A model generated the notes under the pieces. That model did not search any database. It had not been told where the DNA came from and saw nothing but the letters and a program-made list of their open reading frames with translations. Below are positions 23,401 to 38,400 of a stretch of DNA of 64,000 bases, piece after piece; within the stretch, counting starts at the first letter, position 1, and every line of letters starts with the position of its first letter. The position numbers were made by a program, and so were the translations under genes. The stretch is from assembly GCA_022393335.1 (NCBI GenBank), contig JAJEKB010000981.1:96483-160482 (forward strand), given 5' to 3'. This stretch comes from Macrotrachela quadricornifera (Eukaryota; Rotifera; Eurotatoria; Philodinida; Philodinidae).

Positions 23401-26400
23401 GATAAATCTTTTCATTAAATCAAAGTTATATTTAAAAATATTAAAAATACAAAATTTATTTCCGATTATAATCTTTCTCAATCTCTAGCAGCTACATAAG
23501 ATACGCAAAATGTTTTATTATTTATATACAATCTAATAGTTTCATATTTAAATTTATTTTGTAAAGATTTTACCTGAAAAGATTTAACTTCTTCTGCTCC
23601 ACCATCATCATCATCTTCTTCAATAACACAACTCTATAAGAAGAAAAATACAATAAAACTTTATTTTATTTTTTTAACTAATTAAAAAAAACGTTTACTT
23701 TGCTCATAATAGATGAATATGATAAATAAACAACATCTTCTGTAATTGAAAAAACTTGAGCAGTTGTTGCAGCTCGATTTAAACATTGTAATAATTGTCT
23801 TAATGGATCTGGTTTAATTGTCATTGTTAATGTTAAAATTTCTGTTTCACTTTCATTTTCTTCTTTAATTGTTGTTATTTCTTGTTCATTTATTTCTTGA
23901 TATTCTTCCTTTAAAAATAAGAAAATAATATAAATAAAAGGCAAAGAAAAAAAAATTTTACACAAAGTTGTCCAATTAAACGTCCACGTGTATCTTCTTC
24001 AGCACCAAGCCATAATTCTCGATATGCACGTAAAAACATATTCATTGCACGATGTCGTGGAGCTGAATGTAATGGTGCCATACGAAAACAAGCCATTATA
24101 GCTTTTTTACGTTGAGATGAAACAAGTTTTCTCCATGTACCACGTCGATGTGTTGGAGGATGATCAACAAGATTTAAACCAAATAAAACTTTAGCCATTT
24201 TAAGCATATTTTTTATTGAAGTTTCTTGTGAATGAATTATACCAGTTTGATGTGATTTTGAACCAATTTTTCTATATAATGCACTTTGCCAATTATTTTT
24301 ATTAACAATTTCTCCCTTTTAAATAAAATAAAAATAAAATAAAATAAAATAAAAGAATACAAAGAATTTGAATGTACTTGTTCTTGAGCAAAGAAAATAT
24401 CACGAAGAAATTCTTCAACACTTTCTTCTTGATCATTCTATATATAAAAATATAAATATGTCTATATAATCAAAACAAATATATCTAATAAACAAACTGT
24501 TAAATCTAAAATCATTTGTTCTTCAGTTGGATTTTCAATTTTTTCATCATGTGCAATTTTCATCTATAAAATACAAACAAAATTTATTTATATTAAGGAA
24601 TATTCCTGTAATTCTGAACTAATTTTAAAATTTATCATTCTTACATTGAACAAAATTAAAGTCTTTGGAACTTTAATAGATAATTACGCATACCTAGGAT
24701 CAGACTTAGAACCTATCCGACCGGTCTTTTTTTTCATTTTGAAAAATTACTTAAGTTACTAAACCTTGCCTATTTTTGCTCATTTTTAACGATTTTCATG
24801 ATTTTAATCATGACCAAATACGAGTTTTCCAGTTTTCAACTGATAAATTTTCAGCTATTGTTGAAATCTCAACTCTACACGTTCACTAATATTTCCATCA
24901 CAGAATGAGAGCCTCAAAATTCGTTGAGTAAATTTTCTTATTCACACGAAGGTATGCATAAGATGTATCGACCACACATCGAAAAATTTATTAGTTCTGA
25001 CAGGCCACCTTGTGCTGATCCGATCCGAAAAAATCAAATCGGTTCCAACTTTGCTTAGGATTATATAACCACTAAGTTTGAATGTTATTGTTGTACCACA
25101 ATTTTCTTCAATATCTTGATTATTATTTTTACAACAGTACAAGTATTGGATTAAAAAAGAAATACAAAACAAACTATCATTTAGATCAAGTTTTATTACA
25201 TATTACTGTTTAATTTTTTAATAATACTGTATCCTTACCTCTATAATTTCTCTTTTAACGCAGCCCAAATATTTTTTTATAGGTTCAACATCGAGTAGTT
25301 TTATAGTACAATTTATTGAGTAAAACCTGAACTTATCTCTTTGTTTATGATCTTAATCATCTTGAAAAATAATAGTTTCTATTTAATCTAGCTCGTCAGC
25401 TATTTTTTTTACTAAAATAAATCAAACGAACTTTGTATATGCACCATCGATAAAATACACTTTCTTACGACAATTACTATCCTATCATCTTAGAAACTCT
25501 AATAATTCATCAATAAAAACGGGAGATTGTTGAATGATTTCATTTCGTATTTGTCTAAATGTGCTACATGAAAATTGAAAAAGAAACCGCAGTAATTATG
25601 TAATACTAAATATGTACAATAACCTGGTAAAGTATTAAAGCCTTTGCTTTTGTTGAATGTAAGAGCAATGAATTGTTTTAAAACATTCGAAGTACTTCTT
25701 ATGTAGCTATATTTAATATTAATTCTTACGTCAATCATTTTATGTTTAGCTAATTGAATAAGTTCTTGTTCTCGACCACCGAATGTATTCATTCCAACTG
25801 GTAATAAACGTTTAATACAAGCAACACTTAATGATGTAAATTTTTCTTTATCTAATCGACGTTTTTTTCGTTTTTGTTTTCCACCAGTTGAAGTATCACT
25901 AGCAATTTTCATTGTCATTGTATCCGATGTATTTGTTGTTTGATTTGAACCACTTGGCATTAACATACTTGTATTATCTATTTCATGCTGTGTAACAAAA
26001 TTAAGTTCTTCACGTTTAAAATACTATAAAACAAATATAAAATGTTTAGGAAGAAAAAAAAACTTTTTCTTGTTTTGTAATTTACTTTTGATTTACACCA
26101 AGTTGAAAATACTTCAGCCATATTATAATATAATTCTTCAGCATGTATATCACCATTTTTAAGCCAATATGATCGATGAATATCAACATATTTTATTAAT
26201 AATGGACCAAATGCATAAACATCACGGACAAGTATTTCATAATTCTAAATAAATTATTTAAATAGATTTATTTAACAATTAGATTTTATTAATCAATTTA
26301 CTCTCATTAAATTTGTTTCAAGTTCTTCACGTTCAGATGATTCTAAACGAGTAGCATGTTTAAGTGATTGTTCTTGTGCATATAAATCTTCACATTTAGC

Positions 26401-29400
26401 TTTTAAACGTTGTGATACAGGTAAAAAATATGGTTCCAAAAGACTTGTAGATGAATTAAGAATTATTGCTTGTGTATATACTTTTAAATATTATATAATT
26501 TAAATAAGTTTTTTTTATAAAAACAAAAAATTCTATTTTACCTGCAATACGTTTCATCCATGGAGCTTCAGCTGCATCAATATTATTATTAATTAATTTT
26601 AAAACACTACCTAATACAGAATTCATATGTTCTGATGTAACATTAGTTACTTTAGGTCTAAAAAGCACAAAACAAAAAAAATTCAATATTGAAAAATATG
26701 TCCAAGAAATAAATGAATATACTCAGTTGATTGTTTAGCTTTTTGTGGTCCAACTGACCACCAATATGGTAAATAAGAACAAACACATGGTAAAATAACT
26801 TCAATAATATGAGGTGCATCTTCATATTTTGCTTTTGATTCTGCATGTTCTTCAATTTCTGATATAACTTTTGTTAAATGAGGAATAGTTCTTCCAACAT
26901 TTGTCATAACATCTATTTTAATTAAATATAAATAACATATATTTTTATTTAGTTAAAATGTTTTTTTTCAATCTATGAAATTTTACCATTAGCTTCAGGT
27001 GATAATTGTGAAACATTTGATGCATGTTTATTATTTGCATTAAATTCAGGTTCAAAAAATGCTACAGGAAAACAAGAGGCAAATGAACTTAGACAATCAC
27101 CCAACAACGGACGATGACGATTTAATTCTTCAATAATCCATTCTCTTTACAAAAAGAAAATTTAATATAAACAAAAAAAAGAATTAGAATTGATTAAGAG
27201 AAATCTACCGATCAACAAATTTTCTTCCTTGAGTACCAATTACCCAAAGAGCATTTAGAATTTTATAACCAGCTAATTGAATTTCATTTTCTATTAAATA
27301 AAAAAATATTATTAGTAGACAATTTTTGAAAATTTGTATATTAAAACTTTTAACTGAGATGATCAATATTATCAATTATGATAAAAATCTATAAAAGATT
27401 ATTGTATATAGAACAGTCTAAAGTTTCGTTTCAATCTCATTATAGTTTATGTTCATATTGATTGACTAAGATTGAAAAACTCTTAGTGCAATCTTCATAA
27501 GATTGAAATGTGAAACACGATAACTACTAGGTACTGGTCGTAGAAAGATAAAATTCGCTAAAACCATATAGACAAACACCCTTCCTTCTTCGGGAATAGA
27601 CGAGTATTCTTAATAGAAGACATGCCACAACAAAAGTTCATCAGTCTCATTAGAAAGTCATGCATCAACAATATATCGAATTTTGAAAAAATATTCATTA
27701 GAGATTAGTTACACCCAACTGTTTTTTTTTGAGAAATCGTTTTGCATTATACTATTCATACCATATTTTTATACAAAAATCCTTCCTTTTGGATGGTGTT
27801 TCATAATAGTTAAGAGAACAACTATCAAAAAATTTGGAATAAATTTAGATATTAATAACAATTGGAAAAATTGAATTTTCTCTATACAAATTAAAATTTG
27901 TATCTATATTAATCTTTTTAAATAATATCTTACCAAAAACGTCAACTCCATAATTATTCTTTCCTAAATGATCAAGCATTGATGAAAGTACAGGTAAAAG
28001 AACCATATGTATATATGAAAGACTAGTTGTTCCACGTTGTAAAGTTCCTTTAATATGACTGTAACGTCTTTGTTCAAGATTTTGTACAGTTTGATTAAGA
28101 TCTTCAGCAATATTATTAAATAATGGTAATAGTGATGCACGAACCATTTCTTGACTATTCTTCATAACCGAACTAAAATAATTAGTAAAAAAAAACAAAA
28201 TAAAATAAAAAAGATATTTAATAATAATATTACCTAACATCAATTGCCCGTACAAGAACTTTAAGACAACGTACTGATATATTAACTTCATTTCCAAATG
28301 CACTAAATTTTTGTCGAAGTAAAAATGCCAATTTACAAAAAAGACTACAACTCATTTCTTTTTCTTTAACTGTTGCATAACCAGTACCAGTTTTTAATGA
28401 TGATGGTGTTATAAAATAATTTCTGTGTGCTTGAAAATATTTTTCAACAAGTGGTAAAACAACCTTTATATAAATATAAATAATTTAACTTTTAAACGAA
28501 AAAAAAAATTTTTTTGTATATTTACTTTTCCAAAAAATTTGGCATCCTTTGTTGTTAAACGATAACTTTCATGTAATGAAAATTTTGAACTTTCTTTATA
28601 ATTTTGCATTGTTGATGATGCACGTTCAACATATTCAAGTAATTTTTCTAATAAAGTGTATGCAAAACGTTTTTCATTTGTTTGAGATACACTATTTGGT
28701 GTTAATGGTGATGCTGTTGTAATAAGTGTACCTATTGTATTATTTAATGTTTCATCTTCACGAGTTTTTCTAAATAAATTAATTTAAGATTATAGAAATT
28801 ATAAATGATCGATTTTATTCTTTTTTATTTACTTGACAACCCGATAACCAAATATATTAAGATATTTAACAAGATCTTGATAGAATTTTAAATCTTTTTG
28901 TTTTTCTTTATCTGTTAATAAATCATATGGAACAAGTCGTGAATGTAAACCACCACCTAAAGGAAAATTGAACAACAAAGAAAAAAAGAATTGATGTTTA
29001 CCGATTGCAGCTAAACGATTTTTCATTTGTCTTGCCCAAATTTCATGAGCATTTTTAGCTAAAGCTTCGGATAATTCCTAAAAGAAAAATATTCTTATTT
29101 TTAATGAAAATTTTATATGAATATTTGCAATATTTTATTGATTGTTAGAATATTTTTATAATATTAATACTTTTAAATAGTTCTTCAAAGAAAAATAGAA
29201 AATTTTAATACAAAAATTCAATTCAGTTTGTATCGTTAGAAATTGAATTAAAACAAATTAAGCTGTTCGATTTTACAGGAATGAACTAAAATCCTCACTC
29301 TAGTAGATTTCGGCCATTGTGTGTGCTGAAGATCTTAGAATTTTAGCACGTGTACATCATTTAATATAAGGACACGAAGATTCTGGTGCCTTGTTGCTTA

Positions 29401-32400
29401 ATTACAAAAAAAGATATGATGGATAATAGCTACTTTTTTTCTTTAGTTTCATCACTCTGGAAAAGAAGTGTATCCTATAACCACTTAAGTTCTTATTATA
29501 TAATGCTGGATCCTACAATCTGCATCGAGTCAAAATATTCGAATCGAATATTAAAAAGAAATTTAAAAGATTCGTTGTTCTAGGTCTTCTCTAAGATTGG
29601 ATCTATTCAATGGTGGTTATTAGTATGAAAAGAAAACATGTACTACCTTTCATAAATCAAATACCTTAGTATCAATTTAAGAAAACGAAGTCAGATTTTT
29701 AGGAAAGTTTTCGCTTCAGTTAAATATTGCCGTCCACATGTATCAAAAACGAATCTAATACAAAAAGGTAATGGCACAAATATGGTTATCTTATTAGTTC
29801 GAAGAGTCCAAAAATACTTATATTAGAATGAACATACTTAGCTTTTTGATAATAGACTAAAGTTTAATGTCATATAAGTATATCAAGTAAGAAAACTTGA
29901 TGTTATTCATCATAAGTCTCCAGATTATTTGAAGAATATAATTTCAATAGTGAATAATAAATGTCTCAATAAATTACCTGCATCTCACGATTCATTGTAA
30001 CACTTGTAAAATCCATTGCTTTTGGTATATAATCTGGTACACTCTTATCCTTTAATAAAACAAACAAGAAAAACAATTTTATTTTAAATAAAATAAAATA
30101 AAATAATACTTTTTGTTTTTTTCTTTGCAATGGTTTTGTTGCAATACGTATCATACCAGTATCAGTTTTTTCTAAATGAAATTGTAATTTTTCAATTGAT
30201 TTTAATGCTTCACGAATTGGATCTTCTAATTTAACAGCATCCTATATACATCAAATTAAAAAAATTTATAATAAAAAAAAAGAAAATTATTAACTTTTCG
30301 ATCAAGAAGTTTATATGGTTTTAAATTTGGATGTTGTCGATATTTATCATTTATTTGTTCACCATAAGCCCAACCTTGATCAAACTGAAAACAAAAGATA
30401 TCAATATTTCAAAAATAAAATAAAAAATTCTATCATTGATTCACTTTAGCATAAGACCATTGATCATGAACACTTTCAGCATAAGCCTTAACAAATTCCT
30501 CAAGTTCTGGAGTTAATACAACACTAAATTAATATATATATATTTAGTTTTATTTTTTAAATTTATTATAAAAACTAACCTCAATGTATCAGCTGGACTT
30601 GGTTCATAACTACGAGACATTTCAACTTTTTCTCGTTCATGATCCAAGTGATCTTGTTGATTTATTGAATATGAATAATCAGGTGATAATGCACTGCCAA
30701 TAGCTATAAAAAAAAATAATCATATTGAAACATTATCATTAACTAATCAATAAAATCTACCTGATAAACATGGAAGTGCTTTACCAAATAATTCCGGATC
30801 ATAAGCCTAAAAATATAATTTAATTAAGAATTTCATAAATCATAATATAATTAAATTCAATAAGAAAGAAAAGAAGAACATACTCGAGATGCAAGTGCAT
30901 CAAAAATTTTTTGAAAAAGCATCATAGTTAAACGTTTTTCTTCTTCTGTAGCTGCAACACTATAATATCGACTACATCTTTCATACCATTGAGTAAGCAT
31001 CTAAAAAAAAAAAAAAACGAAAAGTTTTATTTTAGGTTAATTTAAAATTTGTATTTAATATACTCTTAATGGTACAACAGTTTGATCAGTTAACGCTGGT
31101 ACATCATGAACAAGTTTTTTTAATAATGGTGTCATCATTGATGGTTTTAATTGACTAAATAAAAAAACAACAACAACATAAATTTTATTCATTTTTTAGA
31201 TTAAAGAGAGATATTTTACCTAGCAAATGCAAGTAAAAAATCACAAATTGTATCAAGTTGATTTTTAGTTAATGAACGACATTTTGATAAACGATAAACT
31301 GTATGTAATATAGATTCAAGAAGTGATGATCGATGATCACAATCGTCAAAATAATGTGCATGTGATGTCATTATTGGTATAACACTATTACATAAATAAC
31401 GATTTAATGCTAATGCCATATCACTTTCCGCAATAGCTGCCTATTGACAAAGAAAAAAAACGAATTTTTTTTTTGTAAAAGTAAAAGAACGACATGAATT
31501 TACCATATCAAGAATAGTAGCAGCACGAATATCAGGAAGAAATGCATCTTCAATGAGACGAAAAAATGTTTCCTGATCAGGAATACCATAGACACGTTCA
31601 AGAAATAGTATTATAGACATTTTATGTGCAGGTTGAAGACCAGGTGGCATTGAATTTTCGTCTGAATAAAAAAAAAACACAATTTTTTTAATTAAATAAT
31701 ATAAAATTAAATGTTAGATTTTCTTTTCTATACTTGGTAAAAGAAATTTTAAACCAAGTACACCTTCAAGATCATGCATTGAAACAAGACTTTTAAGAAT
31801 TGATTTAGCACGAATAGCATTTGGTTTTCCCATCTTAATTGTTTCTTCTGATGGTGCACATCGACCTAATAATTCAACTAAAATAGCATAAAATGATAAT
31901 TCAGCTGCACCCAAATCAATATATTCTTCATCATCTTCATATGGTAAACGAACTTGAAGACGATCACTAAAATTATATTAATATTTAAAAAATAAAGTGT
32001 TGTTGTATTTTAAAACCAAAAAACGACATTTTTTTATGGTATATGTGAATACTATATAAACATTGAATAGATATTCATGCATTTGTACTACGATAAGAAA
32101 AAAGAGAAAGATAGAAAGAAGAAAATAAAAGAAAACGACGACTACAGGACAATATATGTATATGTGCTTTAGGAGGACTGGTGTGAAATGAAATATGTGT
32201 GACTTAACACTTACGCTTCAGCAGTACTCTTTGGTGTCCAGCGATTGCTGAAAAAATATTTAGTGCATGTGCAACGATACTCAAGTGAAATTTAATTGTT
32301 TAATACAAAATAATATTTAAATATTTAAGCAATCATAAATCTATTTGTTGTGGAAGGATATTTTTAGAAATTTATTCTTGTTCTACATTGATTTAGATAT

Positions 32401-35400
32401 CTCACAAAAACAGATTGAATAGTTTTCATCAATTGAAAATTTAATTATGATCATCTTTGGAGATGAATTTACACTTATCGATAAAATTTTTTCCATGTGG
32501 CAAAATTTTTTGTGGATAAAATAGATTTAAACTGAGGGTATAACGAATGAAATAAAAGTTTTGAGACAAAATGTTTGCAAAGTTTTATTGTATTTGAAAA
32601 TATCTTCGAAAAATTAAAACTTATGGATTACAACCAGTACTTTATGCTCTTTCTAAAAATAAGCTGAAAAAATTTTCAGTGGTTTTTTATTGGATAGAAA
32701 TGAGATAATCTTTGGAACACTCGAAAAATTTGTTTAGACAAAAACTTTTTCGTACATTTTTCTATTTTCATCATTGCGATTCGAAACTAGATCGGAGCTC
32801 TTGTTCGTATATCTGTTGATAGATCTCTGATCTATAAAATGTGCTATATAACGTTTTCTATTGTCGTTCAATAACCCATGTCAATCTTCATTTTTCTTAA
32901 ATCTTTAATGTTGAAAAAGTGATGGATTAACCAAAAAAGCATGTGTTATATAGAAAAGAGTTTTTGATAAAATGCTTTTAGTTTCACTTAAGCAAAATTG
33001 ACAGACTAATTCGATGGTGCATTTTGTCAAATACTATTGGCTCTAGAAAACAACAGATTTCGACAATTGTTAATACCTTTAATAAGGAACTTATGGGAAT
33101 TAGCAAATACATATTGGTTAACTATTCAAAGATTATCTCACTAATCCCGAACAAAAAATAAAACATAATTTCTTCACTTATGTTTGGAAGAAGCATAAAA
33201 TTTTGATTGTAACCCATAGTTTTACTGCAATTGTTAAAAATATTTATGAAAAAATCCAGAAATCCTCAAAAATTTTTTCTTCAAATTTTAGTCCATTTGT
33301 TCATTTCAATAAATATTCTTCAATCCTATGAATCTTCTAACAAACAATTCATTTTATAGCTTTCTTAAATAATTTTACAAATACTGAACAAAATAGTTCG
33401 GCAAATTTTGTATACAATTTTCTAACAAAAATCAAACTTACTATTCTTCATTTAAATTATGCATGCTTTCATCATCAATTATTTCTTGATAAGCAGCTTG
33501 TATAACAGGATCATCAGCATTTTGTCGTCGTGCAATATAAAGTGATTGTGCAATACCTTCTCGTATAGCTTTAAGTAAACCTCCACCTTCCCCTCTTAAT
33601 GCTGGACCTAAACAATCTGGGCGACGAATGAGAAGTCGTACAACTAAATCAGCATTTTCTTCAACCGTATCACCTAAAATAAAATTATTTAATAAATTGA
33701 AACTTTCGTTTTTTTAATATGGTTTTACCATTAACCCAAACACAAAATTTTAGAAAATCGAGAAATCTAATAAATATAATCATAAAATAAAAAGATTAGA
33801 AAAATATATTTAAAATTAATACGAACCGTTCACCATCGACAGGATCCCAACCAATATCATGATAACCTTGAAGAAATAATTCTTCATTTCTTGTTGTACC
33901 ACAACGTGATAAATATGATGCAATTTTTTCTAAATGTGATTCACGTAAAGCTAATGCTAATTCATTATTATCCATAACACTAGCACAAGCTACATCTAAT
34001 GGTGCTGAACCACGAAGTGATGGACGAGCTAAAATAAAAAATAAATATAATATAATAATTTCAAATTTCTATTATTTTTATTATATTCATACAAAGTAAC
34101 ATAGAACTATTTTCTAATAAATAACTTAGATGTTCAAACATTGCTCGTTGATTATGACGTGATGTACGACAAAAATAAGATAAAAATTTACAACATGTTG
34201 TTACAAGTTCAACTTTATCTTCCTAAAAACAAAATATTTATTTAATACAAAATTATATAATATTCTTTTTTATATTTTTTACTTTCGGTAAATGAATTTC
34301 TTGATTTTCTCCAATTTCATTTGTTTGGATAAGACCATCCATATCGTTCATTGATGACATTGATGTTTGTTCTTGTTTACTTTTATTTAGACGATTAACC
34401 ATTATAGCCATTACAGTTTCATGTACACAAAGTGAACGCATTAAATCTGGATGTTGATAAAATACACGATTATCCATTATATCACTAAAAATATATAAAA
34501 CATAATAGAATTATTTACATAGAGACTAGGAAAATTTATTATGATATATTTCGATTCGGAAATCATTACTTATCGTTAATGAGTGTGAAACAAAGCTAAG
34601 CATAGGACACATAAGATAATTTTATTTTTTGACAAAATTACAGATCGAAACTTTTGAAATTCTTTCTCATATATAAAACAACACCATTGACATAGTTAGA
34701 TATTCAGTCTTGGAGAATTGTTAAATCATTGAACCTACCATACTCCTTCAAACAAAAAGAAACTTAAACGTATAGAATCGATCTGAATAAGATATTTAGA
34801 TTGACAAATGAGCTATTTTTTAATTTTTCTTCAATGAATATCATTGTGATTTATCATAGTATAGAGCTGAAAATTTTCCATAACCTTTTCGTACCATTCT
34901 GACATGCCTTCCAAATTTAAAGCGATTCCAATTTATCTAATGCAAAATTGATTTTTGAGGATGACCTGACACTTCAACGTTTCTTGAAAATACTATTCTA
35001 TAAAATGAAAAGTCGAAGAACAACTATATAGCGTCTAATTAATAGGTCACAGACATTTTTTTTAGTCCTATAAAATCCCATTTATCATTAAAATATTAGC
35101 TCGAAATCAATTAATCAATCGAATACTTTATTAGAAAGACAATTAAAAATTTACTTTAAACTTAATATCATTATTTCTTCTTCATCAGAATCCATTTGAA
35201 CGGTCAGAAGAGCACGAACAATACTTAATTTACATAATAATAGTTTTATATCAGGTACTGATTTCTCATTTATTATATAAGTTCGTTCAAGACATCGAGA
35301 AACCTAAATAAAAAATGATAAAATCTTAATTATAAATCTTCGTAAAAATGACTTCTCCAATTCCATCATATTGATTATAAATTAATTTAAACATTTCTCG

Positions 35401-38400
35401 AATTAAATTTGGATCACTAATATGTGTTGCTCGACCCCATTTAATAACAGTTGCTTTAATAACTTCACAAAGAGTTTCTAAAAATAAGTTATAAAAAAAA
35501 CATTTTATTAAAATAAAAAAAAAAACAAAATATTTTTTTTTCAACTAACTTGTTGGTTTTGATACTAATTGTTTATCAGAATCTTTTATTGATTTATCCT
35601 CATGCTTCTTTTTTAATGCAAGTCGAATAGTAGTTTCAAGTAAACGTGAAAATAATGAAATTTGTTCATTACGATCTATTTCAGAATTTTGAGATAAATT
35701 TGATATTTTAAATAGATCATCATCAATCTATAGAAAAAGAAAAAAGAAATAAACTAATTTTTTTTTCTTCTTTTATTTCAAACCTCAACAACTTGTTGTA
35801 ATACAAGTAAGTTTGAATGAAAATTTTTTAACATATCTTTTATTTCTTCTTGCATATCTTCATTAGCAACAACAGTATCATCTGATTCACGTTTAAAATC
35901 CATTAAAGCTTGCATCTAAAAATTTCTTTTTGTTATATTTTATTTTATTTCTCTTTTATTTACTTGATCTTTTGGTGGACAACGAAATTCTCGAGTTTTC
36001 TTTGCCATTAATGCTGGTGGTAAACTCGATTCTTTTAAAACATTGTATCGTCGTTTTTGATCCTAATATATATATGCTTAAAATAAATCAAGAAAAATAA
36101 AAAAATATACATACTGATTGTAATCTTCCAACAAATTCTTCAGAAAATGCAATAATACCTTCAATACGATATTGTAATTGATAATCACATAAATGTTGTA
36201 AAACAAAACATAATTGAAGTTTAACTGGTTCATCTAATTTCATTTGTAGTAAACCTTCATCAAAATGTATATCATTCTCTGATCCAAATGATGTTGGATC
36301 AATTAAGCGTAATAATTGTTGAATATCATTTATTTCTAAAGAAAATATTAAATAAATATATTTTAAGAATTAAAATAAATTTATACCAAGTGATCCCATA
36401 ACGAGAAGAGCATCAACTAATTGAAGTAAAGGCCTAAAGGAAAGAAAATTAAAAAAAAAACAAATGAATGAAAAGTTGAAATATATACACAAGCCAATTT
36501 GCATATGTTCCACCAACAGGATCTCGAAGATGACGAGCACTTTTTTCAATTGCATCTGTTAATGAATTCATGACATATTCTTTTAGATTTGTGATATTAA
36601 ATGGTGGAGGTACAAGTAATTTTCGTTCACGTTCAATTTTAAAACTAAAATAATATACAATATGAAGAAAAAATTTTTTTTTTTAATATTTTTATGTATT
36701 CAACATATTCTATAAGTCAATTATTATGCATTTCTAATCAATTCAAATTGTATTTATACAAAATTTGGATTATATTCTCAAGTATTAAAGGATCTATTTC
36801 AACTTTGTGTTGTTCAAAAATGAAATTTGTATCTGTAAATAATACAGATTTTAGATTGATTGATTTCAATAATTTAGTCTAATATTGATATTAGTTATCA
36901 AAAATCTAGATCTATTCCATCTTTGGTATTGTTTAATGGTATATAAATAGATCTGGAGTAGTTGCTTGCTATATGATATTATGGAAAAATTTGTCAGCAG
37001 TCAATAAGAACTTATTATGTATGATATTCTCTATAATTACATATATAAAGATAACATATCATTTACATACACAAGATGATGTCGCGCAGTCAGAAACTTT
37101 CCATAATGTTTGCTGCGAGCAAAACATTTCACAAACCAATAACTATTTTCATACGGACTTTCCGTATGTGCTGTTTGACAGGACAGACGAATCACATCCG
37201 ATAAAATCATCCATGTTCTACATCATGATGAAAGAAAATGTCCTTTTCTTCACTATATAATCTAAATTTATCTATAGTCGTGTATTAATTTTATACTTTT
37301 TGGTATGTATAATTTTTACAATTATATCATCAAAATAGATGAATTCTTTGCAAAGTTGCTATTATCAAACGTATTAAGATGCACAAAATTTCTATTCCGA
37401 ATGAAAGAGAACTCATTCATAATAGCTTAAGAAAAAAGATTGATTTCACAAACAATTATCCTTCACTCACGTAAATATGCATTAAGAAGTAAGAGTAGTT
37501 GATAAGAAATTATTAACTAATGATTCAAATCAATAAAACTCTCTTTAGGTTTTTTTTTTGTTAACAACGACTTGAACTCTTTCTATTAGATCATACAAAT
37601 ATTTCAATAAAAATATCATATATTTTGTTAAGAAAATAAAATACTCTAATAAGATAGAATATATGTATTATAATAACTTACTCTTCTTCTTTAAATAATT
37701 TTGGTCTTACAGATAGAAAATGTTCCATAGCTGGTATATAAGTTGTTGTTGCAAATAAATGTCGTTGTTCAATAGAACTTTGTGAACGTAATAAAAGATT
37801 TTTTCGGAGTGAACCTGATAATGGAATAATAAATTCATTTGAAGTTAAAATTCTATAAATAAAAAAGTAAATATATACAAGGTAAATAATTTAATAAATA
37901 ATTTCTTTACCGAGTTTTAACATGTGGTTCAAAATGTAAAGCAATAAGTAAATTATAAATACCAATTCGAATAGGCCCATATAAATCTAAATTTAATATA
38001 TTATTAAATAAATATAAAAAGAAAAATATTTAACATACAAAGATTTTTAACACAATACATTAATTGTTTTTCATCAACTAATTTACATATTTCGTGTGAT
38101 ACACGATTATTACCCTGAGCACAAATAGCATTGTAAAGTGTTAATGTATTTGAACAAAAACTAAATATTCAAATTTTATAAAAATAATAAAAAAAAAAAT
38201 TTCATAAAATACTTTAGATTATCTTCATCTTCAACTAGCCCTAAAATATCCGTACATCGATCATCTTCTGGAATATAAACTGCTTGCATTTGAACTATAA
38301 CAAAAAAAGAAAATTTTAAGAATAATTTTTTTTTTGAAAAAAATTTCTACCAGGATCTTCAACAAAAACACTCCATCCACGAACATCAGATAATTTTAAT

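Noticed and set aside
24700..25080. Possible inverted repeat in RyR intron 66
   Set aside because: Only about 20 bases per arm are similar, with gaps; kept as a comment on the intron only.
24942..25172. 76-codon frame in RyR intron 66
   Set aside because: Not flanked by usable splice sites in phase, and the receptor frame closes without it.
36973..37260. 95-codon + strand frame in RyR intron 29
   Set aside because: No domain and no support; it overlaps a patch of different base composition that may be an old insertion.
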